Source: Arenicola marina (taxonomy: Eukaryota > Annelida > Polychaeta > Arenicolidae). Taken from it: a stretch of DNA of 64,000 bases. The stretch lies in the NCBI GenBank assembly GCA_964019135.1, contig OZ025258.1, positions 32,544,186-32,608,185 on the forward strand. The letters run 5' to 3'. Shown piece after piece: positions 1 to 10,800 of the stretch (positions within the stretch are counted from its first letter, which is position 1; every line of letters begins with the position of its first letter). The notes under the pieces are model-generated. The model saw nothing but the letters and a program-made list of their open reading frames with translations. It was not told where the DNA came from and ran no database searches. The translations under genes and the position numbers were made by a program.

Positions 1-1110
1 AGAGTATGACGGCTATGAAACTGCCAGGTGGGAGGTAACTCACAGAGCATGACGGCTATAAGACTGACAGGTGGGAGGTAACTCACAGAGCATGGCGGCT
101 ATGAGACAGACAGGTGGGAGCTAACTCACAGAGAATGGCGTCTATGAGGCTGACAGGTGGGAGGTAACTCACAGAGCATGACGGCTATAAGACTGACAGG
201 TGGGAGCCAACTCACAGAGCATGGCGTCTATGAGGCTGACAGGTGGGAGGTAGCTCACAGAGCATGGCGGGAGACTGACAGGTGGGAGGTAACTCACAGA
301 GCATGGCAGGAGACTGACAGGTGGGAGGTAACTCACAGAGCATGGCGTCTATGAGGCTGACAGGTGGGAGGTAACTCACAGAGCATGGCGGCTATGAGAC
401 AGACATGTGGGAGGTAACTCACAGAGCATGGCGGCTATGAGACAGACATGTGGGAGGTAACTCACAGAGCATGGCGGCTATGAGGCTGACAGGTGGGAGG
501 TAGCTCACAGAGCATGGCGGGAGACTGACAGGTGGGAGGTAACTCACAGAGCATGGCAGGAGACTGACAGGTGGGAGGTAACTCACAGACCATGACGGCT
601 ATGAGGCTGACAGGTGGGAGATAACACAGAGCATGGCGGCTATGAGGTTGAAAGGGGGGAGGTAACTCACAGAGCATGGCGGCTATGAGGCTGACAGGTG
701 GGAGGTAAATCACAGAGCATGGCGGCTGTACGACGGACAGGTGGGAGGTAACTCACAGAGCATGGCGGCTATGAGGCTGACAGGTGGAAAGTAGCTCACA
801 GAGCATGGCGGCTATGAGACTGACATGTGGGAGGTAACTCACAGAGTATGGCGGCTATGAGACTGACAGGTGGGAGGTACCTCACAGAGCATGGCGGCTA
901 TGAGGCTGACAGGTGGAAAGTAGCTCACAGAGCATGGCGGCTATGAGACTGACAGGTGAAAAGTAACTGATAGAGCATGGCGGCTATGAGGCTGACAGGT
1001 GGGAGGTAACTCACAGAGCATGGCAGCTATAAGACTGACAGGTGGGAGGTAACTCACAGAGCATGGCAGCTATAAGACTGACAGGTGGGAGGTAAGTCAC
1101 AGAGCGAGTA
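1..1110. repeat. 43-bp minisatellite, orphan exon/donor array, copy 1
   Basis: Tandem 43-bp unit (with shorter 38-bp variants) running in from the left edge. Read on the minus strand each unit contains GCCATGCTCT|GTGAGTTAC, the 3' end and splice donor of a domain-2 second-half exon as seen intact at 54032-54180. No such exon adjoins this array; the nearest upstream exon (1687-1841) is a domain-3 type with a different end. The array is therefore separated from its parent exon. It is repeated almost unchanged at 2957-4070. Confidence 0.95.
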
Positions 1111-1429
1111 GGAAAGCTGACTATATACATCGGCTCTACTTAGCGGCGTCATGAGGCCTTCGGCGTGATACCATTGCCAGCTTAGGGTAGACATTTCGTT
1201 GTGAAACATCACCGCAGCTCCAAACAGATATATCTACAAGGCGACCTGTATATGACTGAATAGCGAAGAAGGCCCGCGTGTGTCTTTTATTTCGGTCACT
1301 ATTTATGATCACGTTGCAACAATGCCCATGCAGAAACATGATCAGCAGGACCGGGGCCAGTAAGTTAAAGACAATTCCACGGTCATGTGCTAATTCAAAG
1401 GCGTTATTATTGAGGGCAACTCTTGTAGC

Positions 1430-1640
1430 GAACGGGTCCAGGGGTTGTATTCATAGTCGCCAATTAGGCTACGCCGCTAGACTTATTGCTAAGTGGAAGG
1501 TTTGTCGAGCAATTATCGTGTTCAAAATACATAAGTAGTCACCCAAGAAGGAGATTTTCGGAATTAAGAAAGTGCTAAAATTATATTAAAGAAGATTTCT
1601 TAATCATGAACACCACAACAAGCTGGTGAGGCGAAGACAA
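1430..1640. mobile_element. MITE-like fragment (copy also at 4391-4600)
   Basis: The segment matches, in reverse orientation, 49440-49640. Shared features include the end motif GGGG(CC/TT)GTATTCATA and a stretch around CTTTCTTAATT and CTTGGGTGACTA. It lies between exon 1687-1841 and the array. The second copy at 4391-4600 comes from the 2,961-bp duplication. No coding capacity. Both ends are not preserved in any single copy, so the full element length is unknown. Confidence 0.55.
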
Positions 1641-1686
1641 AAATGGACTACTGCCTGACCATTATCTGTGTTCTGGAGCAACTCAC

Positions 1687-1841
1687 TGATCACGGTGTCG
1701 ATGTACTGTGCGGTGTTGTCGTTACAGCCCTCGCTGTCGCAATAGTAAGCACACTTCGACGTGTCGCCATTTTGGCAGTCGGCTTTGTCCAGCGCTGGGG
1801 CAACGGAGGACCCTACACATCCCTTCTTCATCAAACTTTTG
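1687..1841 (-). CDS. Domain 3' second-half exon of gene 2
   Basis: 155-nt exon, acceptor TTTCAG and donor GTGAGTTG, phase 2 to 1. It encodes the C-terminal half of a Ly6-like domain: MKKGCVG near the start, then six Cys including KC-x3-C-x4-CN (KCAYYC, CDSEGCN). It is identical at the protein level to exon 4648-4802, so it belongs to the recently homogenised part of the duplication. The following exon of the gene lies beyond the left edge. Confidence 0.85.
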
Positions 1842-4800
1842 CTGAAATACATGGCACAAGATTCGCTATTTTTCCCACGCCAAGTGAATCTGGATCTAAG
1901 ACGTAACATGACACTACGAGAAAACTGTCCGAACATCAAAATTTTCACAAATTATTCTACTAAACTTACTGCAACAAGCAGGGACCAAATCCGTACATAT
2001 ATCCTGTCATGATGTATTTGAACAGCTGCTCCTCGATTTATATGCTAACAATGCAAGATCCGATGTTTGGAGATTCTTCATGGCGACTTTAGGCGACCAT
2101 CACTCAAACAATCGTCGCCATGGACACGTACGTGGGTCATGCAGTTAGGTCACCTTAATTGTTGCATATGGCAGTTGGGATGAAACGTGCGGGTTAATGA
2201 GCCTGGCCTGGTTTGCTGGCGCTTACCCTCCACTTTGGCATCGGATGCTGGTCCGACACACTTGGCTGGGGTTGCACTGCTCTAACGGACCCTGGTCACA
2301 GGTGGCCTCGTCCGGGGCGTCTTTGCACGATCGACACTTAATGCCTGAAAAAAGCGTAACCACATGTCGGCGCTCAGCTCTTTTTCCGGTGTTTAGTTTA
2401 TGGTATTACATTAAAGTAAGATAGAAGAGATATATAACAAGAGGTAATTGTCTCACATTGAGTGGGTGAGGTGGGGTGGCGGGGTGGACATGTTATTAGG
2501 AGGCGATTCTCGCTTAAGTAAATAATAGAGGATGACAGCAATATTGTGAATTGTAATCATTCTACTTGAAGAATGTAAGTTTTTGATTAATGCATCTGTC
2601 TGACAGGGACTTTCCAACGCGATAGTTCCGTAATGACGTATGACTCACCAGGCGGTTGCTGAGGGCAATCTGCAAAGCAAAAGAGAAAATGATATATAAA
2701 CAAAGTCAGAAACAATGAGAACGACGGTGACACTTACAAACAATAATATTGCTGTGTGAAACACTGCCATCTTTAATACACCTCAGACTGCATTGATAGT
2801 ATGTAGTGCTGCGTTCAACATTATTGAGAGAACTAGAATATCCTGGAAAGGCGGCAAAAAGTATCGTTTTTCACACCGATACATATTTGTAGCGCTATAA
2901 GGAATCATTGCACCTCCATATCTTAGTAGCGATGAAGCCCTACTCACACTCGAAATGCATGGCGGCTATGAGACTGACAGGTGGGAGCTAACTCACAGAG
3001 AATGGCGTCTATGAGGCTGACAGGTGGGAGGTAACTCACAGAGCATGACGGCTATAAGACTGACAGGTGGGAGGTAACTCACAGAGTATGACGGCTATGA
3101 GACTGCCAGGTGGGAGGTAACTCACAGAGCATGACGGCTATAAGACTGACAGGTGGGCGGTAACTCACAGAGCATGGCGGCTATGAGACTGACAGGTGGG
3201 AGCTAACTCACAGAGAATGGCGTCTATGAGGCTGACAGGTGGGAGGTAACTCACAGAGCATGACGGCTATAAGACTGACAGGTGGGAGGTAACTCACAGA
3301 GTATAACGGCTATAAGACTGACAGGTGGGAGCTAACTCACAGAGCATGGCGTCTATGAGGCTGACAGGTGGGAGGTAACTCACAGAGCATGGCGGCTATG
3401 AGACAGACATGTGGGAGGTAACTCACAGAGCATGGCGGCTATGAGGCTGACAGGTGGGAGGTAGCTCACAGAGCATGGCGGGAGACTGACAGGTGGGAGG
3501 TAACTCACAGAGCATGGCAGGAGACTGACAGGTGGGAGGTAACTCACAGACCATGACGGCTATGAGGCTGACAGGTGGGAGATAACACAGAGCATGGCGG
3601 CTATGAGGTTGAAAGGGGGGAGGTAACTCACAGAGCATGGCGGCTATGAGGCTAACAGGTGGGAGGTAAATCACAGAGCATGGCGGCTATACGACGGACA
3701 GGTGGGAGGTAACTCACAGAGCATGGCGGCTATGAGGCTGAAAGGTGGAAAGTAGCTCACAGAGCAAGGCGGCTATGAGACTGACATTTGGGAGGTAACT
3801 CACAGAGTATGGCGGCTATGAGACTGACAGGTGGGAGGTACCTCACAGAGCATGGCGGCTATGAGGCTGACAGGTGGAAAGTAGCTCACAGAGCATGGCG
3901 GCTATGAGACTGACAGGTGAAAAGTAACTGATAGAGCATGGCGGCTATGAGGCTGACAGGTGGGAGGTACCTCACAGAGCATGGCAGCTATAAGACTGAC
4001 AGGTGGGAGGTAACTCACAGAGCATGGCAGCTATAAGACTGACAGGTGGGAGGTAAGTCACAGAGCGAGTAGGAAAGCTGACTATATACATCGGCTCTAC
4101 TTAGCGGCGTCATGAGGCCTTCGGCGTGATACCATTGCCAGCTTAGGGTAGACATTTCGTTGTGAAACATCACCGCAGCTCCAAACAGATATATCTACAA
4201 GGCGACCTGTATATGACTGAATAGCGAAGAAGGCCCGCGTGTGTCTTTTATTTCGGTCACTATTTATGATCACGTTGCAACAATGCCCATGCAGAAACAT
4301 GATCAGCAGGACCGGGGCCAGTAAGTTAAAGACAATTCCACGCTCATGTGGTAATTCAAAGGCGTTATTATTGAGGGCAACTCTTGTAGCGAACGGGTCC
4401 AGGGGTTGTATTCATAGTCGCCAATTAGGCTACGCCGCCAGACTTATTGCTAAGTGGAAGGTTTGTCGAGCAATTATCGTGTTCAAAATACATAAGTAGT
4501 CACCCAAGAAGGAGATTTTCGGAATTAAGAAAGTGCTAAAATTATATTAAAGAAGATTTCTTAATCATGAACACCACAACAAGCTGGTGAGGCGAAGACA
4601 AAAATGGACTACTGCCTGACCATTATCTGTGTTCTGGAGCAACTCACTGATCACGGTGTCGATGTACTGTGCGGTGTTGTCGTTACAGCCCTCGCTGTCG
4701 CAATAGTAAGCACACTTCGACGTGTCGCCATTTTGGCAGTCGGCTTTGTCCAGCGCTGGGGCAACGGAGGACCCTACACATCCCTTCTTCATCAAACTTT

Positions 4801-7800
4801 TGCTGAAATACATGGCACAAGATTCGCTATTTTTCCCACGCCAAGTGAATCTGGATCTAAGACGTAACATGACACTACGAGAAAACTGTCCGAACATCAA
4901 AATTTTCACAAATTATTCTACTAAACTTACTGCAACAAGCAGGGACCAAATCCGTACATATATCCTGTCATGATGTATTTGAACAGCTGCTCCTCGATTT
5001 ATATGCTAACAATGCAAGATCCGATGTTCGGAGATTCTTCATGGCGACTTTAGGCGACCATCACTCAAACAATCGTCGCCATGGACACGTACGTGGGTCA
5101 TGCAGTTAGGTCACCTTAATTGTTGGACATCGCAGTTGGGATGCACCGTGCGGGTTAATGAGCCTAGCATGGTTAGCTGGCGCTTACCCTCCACTTTGGC
5201 ATCGGATGCTGATCTGACACACTTGCTTGGGGTTGCACTGCTCCAAAGGACCCTGGTCACAGGTAGCCTCGTCCGGGGCGTCCGTGCATGACCGACAACT
5301 AATTACTGGAACAACGCGTAACCACATGTCGGAGCTCAGCTCTTCTTCCGGTGTTTAGTTTATGGTATTAAACAAAAATTAAGTTCAACGGAATGCATGA
5401 CAATTGGGAATTTTCATCGTTACATTGTTTGGTTGAGGTGAGGTGGGCGGGTTATTACAGGGGCATGCATCGAATATCAGCGAATACCGAATAGCGGGTG
5501 AGGGCCCGATCGTAAATTGTAATCATTCAACTTCAATAAATTCATGATTTATTAAAAATGTTTGATCAATGCATCTCTCCGACGGGGACTTGTCAACATA
5601 ACAGTTTGGTATTGAATTAGGACTCACCAGGTTTGGCACACGCTGTGAAGGCAAGATAGAAAATAGCTTGTTGATATATGGACAAGTTAGAAACAATGAT
5701 AACAACGGCGACAGATAGGAACAACATATTAGTGTGGGGAACCAGAAACCCAACGACATCATTGATACCACTTCGTGCTGTCATCAATGTTATGGAAATG
5801 ACTATAACATGCTAGCTAGGGATGAGCAGGGAAGACTACCCTTGCTAACATAGATACACATCTATAACTCTATAACAAATCATTTGAAGTAAACAGTGAG
5901 GCGAAACTGCGGTATGCAGAAGATACTGCTTAAAGTAATAAGTACAAACCCTCCATAGCGCACACTTCTCATCAACCCATCATAACGCAAACAAAATCAT
6001 GGTTCTCGCCTATTAGTCTGAATTAATATACCCGTGAGAACTGACAGGTCGGCGGTAACTCACAGAGCGTGGCTTCGATGAGACTGGCGGTATCGTCGTT
6101 ACAGCCATCGCTGTCACAGACCATGCTGCACTTCTTGTTGTCCGAACTGTCACACGTCACGACATTGACTGCCGGGCCTTCACCCACACACCCCTTGCTT
6201 ATCTCACTGGCCCTGCAAGGTCAGCAAAGGAGATTCAGAGGCAGCTGGAACATTTGGGGGATCAATCAGTGTCAGGCAGAGGAGGTAAAAGTTTGAAAAC
6301 TTGTGGGTCCACTTTGCATGAGATGAAAGCTTAGGATGGGGGGTGTGGTGGCGGGGACTGTTAGAAAACTGACGACGAGCGTACCCAAATAAGGAGCAGT
6401 GAAGCGGGGGAGGGGGCACACCTAAATATACAGCACAATTTACGTTTAATTGGGCCTCTATGCTCGCAGTTTTAGACACGTGAACCCCCCCCCCATACAC
6501 CCATTCCCTATATCCGCCAGCGCTATTCACGCATATTCGTGTGTATGCATGTCGTCTATTTACCCTCCGGAGGTACACCGCATTTTCGTCCGACACACTT
6601 GGTAGTCTTTGCATTGCACTAGTTGTCCCTGCCCGTCACAAGTACCCTCATCGGCAGAGGCATCGCAGCTGCGACACTTGGGTCCTGAAAAGATAATTGT
6701 GTTGCCATTGGAATCACATGCGGTGCATGTGAATGCAGCGCACTGGCTATGATGTGTTCAATTAAACGACTATACTAGCGTGCCATGTCATTGTAAAAGA
6801 GAGTTTAATTACAGGATCAGTTTGTTGGTGTCTCAAAGAAGACTACGTTAACTGGCGGCATAGCGGCCACGGCATAGAGAACTCACCAACATCTTTGACC
6901 GCACACGCTGCAAGAAATAATAAGAAAGTCAGTAATGTCATCATTACAGGAGCAGCCAGCAATAATTAGTAGTACTAGTAATGTTATGACTACTACTACC
7001 GCTACCACCATATAATAAGTGTAATTTTATTAAAGTTCATAATATTTTTAATAATAAAGATACAAGTTTCGAAAATGAGTAGTATTTGCATCCATTTATC
7101 GAGCAAAGAGCTTTAAATTGACAGCTAATATTCTACAGCTAGAAAGTAACATTTCAAACGACGAGAAGTGTGACTCATGCAAATGTCTAATGAGTGGCAT
7201 ATGTGTTACTGCGTCTGACTTAGACGTCCAGGTTTCGCCCCGAATGAGATATGGGAGGCCAAGGCCCTGGCGCCATTAATAAAGTTAGGTCACATTAGTT
7301 CTTTGCCTCAGGACGCTAAAAACAATAGCTGGATAAGTTGATCGTACGGAGGAGAGATGCATTCAAACTCGGTTAGCGCATAACGGTAAAGTGAGAAAAT
7401 AAATGGACCTGGACGATGTATGTGTCTTTAGGCCACTATGAAAAGAGTGGGGTTGGGTGTGAATGGTAGATAAGTATACGGTTGATGGTGGTGCATGATC
7501 GGGTAAGCTGCCAGTCACCAATATAACAATCTGTAGCTGTAGGCTGTAGCTGTAGCTGCCAGCCAATTTTCATTATCCGCCCTGGGCCGCAAGGATAATG
7601 AAACTGAAGGGCTGCAACAGGTTGATGAAGGTTCCATAAAATGTCTAACGCCATGCAAAACTCGTTCTATTACTATTACTGCGAGTTGAATTTAAATCCA
7701 ACTTTACCTCACATATGTGCTGGGCGTTAACATGTCTCCTTGCTTCTTTGGACAAACTTTCTTATACAACGTTCAAAGTTATCTCGATAACTTGGGACAT

Positions 7801-10800
7801 GATTTTACTGTATATGCTTTGAGTGAGACGTGGTTTAACGATGTTAACGAAGATCTCTATGGCTTTGATGGTTATTCTGCAGTTAATAATTACCGTAGTG
7901 ACCGACGAGGAGGTGGCGTCTCACTGTTTGTGAAGGAAGGTGTTAATTTTACTCGCAGAGATGAATTAGAAGTGTTTGATGCGAATATGGAAGCTTTGTT
8001 TATTGAAATTGACAAAAGTGCAACCACAAATGATAAAGAAGTTATTATAGGAGTGATATATCGCCCACCCGATACGCATATTGAGTCTTTTAACGAGCTA
8101 TTGACAGAGGTGCTACATAAATTAGTCTCTGAGGAAAAAACCATCTACCTAACTGGCGATTTTAACATTAATCTTTTAAATAATCCAACACACAGACCTA
8201 CGGCTGACTTCGTTAATACCATGTTTAGTCATTCTTTAATGCCAACTATTAGTAAGCCAACTAGAGTCACAAGTAAAACTGCAACCCTAATTGATAATAT
8301 ATTTACAAATGAAAGTGATATTAAGTCTTTTCAGGGTATTATGTACACTGACATCACGGATCACTTTCCTATATTTTATGTATCAAAGCATATTGAAGTG
8401 GATACACATGTTAAAGTTTGTAGTAAAAGAAAATATTCAAATGAAAATAAGGAAGCCTTTTGTAACAGGTTGTCAGAGTATAACTGGGGTAGGGTATTGG
8501 AATGCTCGAACACCCAAGATGCATTTACTGAGCTACATGGTGCTATTGATAAGTTTCATAAAGAATGTTTCCCAGTTATTGTGTCGAAATCAAAATTTAA
8601 AAATAGAAAGCCATGGCTTTCAAGTGGGCTTAAACAATCTATAGCTTTAAAGAATAAACTTTATCTGAGATGCAAAAAAACAAAGAATGATACTTATATG
8701 CAAGAATATAAGAAGTATAAAAACATGCTGCTTATTACTATCAGAAATGCGGAAAAACTGTATTACCAGAACTTAATTAAGCAGAACCAAAATAATTTAT
8801 TCAAAACCTGGAACACCATTAAGGAGGTCATTAACAGGAACAAATCTAGGCACACACAAACGACATTTCTCTCTAATGGCACAGCTCTTTCTGACCGAAA
8901 TCAAGTCGCTAACGGATTTAATGACTTTTTTGTTAACATTGGTAAAACTCTGAGTAAGTCTATTCCCAAATCTAAGGACTCCCCCTTAACGTTTCTGCCT
9001 AATACTCTTGTTAACAGTTTCTTTCTAGATCCGGTTAACAAAGAAGAAGTCAGACAGGTGATAGGATCTTTAAAAAACAGTTCTTCAGGGTGGGACTCGT
9101 TGACGGCCAAGACCATTAAGCCTGCTATAAATACAATTATAGAACCTCTGACTCATGTAATTAATATGTCGTTCAAAGAGGGACATTTCCCGAGTGAGCT
9201 AAAACTAGCTAGAGTAATTCCCATCTTTAAAGGAGGTAACGATAAACTTTTTAGCAACTACCGTCCCATTTCTATTCTTCCTACTTTTTCAGTTTCTTTG
9301 AACAGTTAATGTACAAACGACTGATAGGTTACATTAACAAGTATAATTTGCTTTATGAGAATCAATTTGGTTTTCGAGCTAACCACTCCACCACATTGGC
9401 GCTAGTGCTTTTAACAGATCGAATAGCCTCTGCAATAGATAAGGGTGAGTTCACATTAGGGGTATTCTTAGACTTCTCAAAAGCCTTCGACACGGTTTAT
9501 AACGAAATTCTTTTATTGAAACTCGAACGGTATGGGATTCGGGGAGTAACTCTAAAATGGCTTGACAGTTATTTAGATTCAAGGTACCAGTATGTGGAAT
9601 ATAACCACACTAAGTCATCAAGGTCAAAAATCAACTGTGGGGTGCCTCAAGGATCTACTCTTGGTCCCCTGTTATTTTTAATTTATATTAATGATATTGC
9701 CCAGGTCAGTGCGAAACTATTCAGTATTTTATTTGCTGATGACTCCAACTTTTTTATATCGGGTAAAGATATTGCCGATGTGACTTCTACCCTGAATTCT
9801 GAACTGGAAAAAAATAGATACTGGCTGCAATTAAACAAACTCACGCTCAACCTTGGGAAGACAAAGTTCATGATATTTAAATCTCCTCGTAAAAAAATTA
9901 CCATGCAGAGCGAAATCGTGATGGCAGGAGAAATCATTACACAAGTAAATACTATAAAATTCCTTGGGGTTCAACTTGACTCTGGTTTACTTTGGAAAGA
10001 CCATGTACACTATATAAAGGGCAAAATAGCTAGGGGGTTAGGAAACCTTACAAAGGCCAGAAAGGTGTTTAAAAGTGAAACCTTACGTATGTTATACTAT
10101 AGTTTTATATTTCCATATCTTTCGTATGTTATCGAATTATGGGGAGCTGCATTTGAATCCTATGTTAAGCCATTGAATACTCTGCAGAAAAGAGCTATCA
10201 GAATCTTATATGGTGCTCCTAAACTTGCTCATACTAAACCACTTATTGTCTCCAATAATCTTCTACCCTTAGCCTCCCTGTATGAATATAAGATGTTAAT
10301 TTTTATGTACAGGCAATACCATGAGATACATCCAGAAATTATAAAGAAAATGTTTGTCCGAAACCAAGATGTTCATAAGTATGCAACAAGAGCGTCCAAT
10401 AACCTACGAGCGCCACAATATAGAAATAATTGTATGAAGATGTCAGTTAGAAATATGGGAACGCGTGTATTTAATAAGTGGTTTACCAGGCTTAACTTTC
10501 TATGCTCTATACATGTTTTTAAGAGAACGGGAAAAAGTATGTTGTTAAAAGAAATTACCTAACAATATCTGAGTGATTAAACAGTTATTTTGTGTACGGC
10601 ATTATTATGGAAAAATCTGTTTAATTTTACATATATATATATACTTTTTTTTTGTTGTTGCGGGGGTGGGGGGTATTCATTTTGTTCATTTTGTTCTTTT
10701 TGTTCCTGTTGCACAAGCATATAAGCACCGCTTCAGCTCTGTTTGCACATGAAGATGTAATGTACATGTTTTTTAGATGCAATAAACCTATTATTAAAAA

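Larger units (their letters stand above)
1..5921. repeat. Tandem duplication of a 2,961-bp unit
   Basis: Positions 1-2960 and 2962-5921 are two direct copies offset by 2,961 bp. Each holds a 43-bp array, a MITE-like fragment and the domain-3 exons of gene 2. From the array to about 2130/5090 the copies are nearly identical. Beyond that, through the first-half exon and the linker microexon, they diverge clearly and acquire indels (microexon offset 2,979). This points to an older duplication with recent homogenisation of one part. Confidence 0.9.

Noticed and set aside
1-1110. CRISPR array
   Set aside because: Units are contiguous without unique spacers, the genome is eukaryotic, and the unit is derived from an exon end.
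5628-5727. Signal-peptide exon for a separate one-domain gene (ATG at 5727)
   Set aside because: The frame is open, but the related sites at 2.7 and 51.9 kb lose it through indels that are not multiples of 3, while the acceptor AG position is conserved in all. A linker microexon fits better. Kept as an alternative.
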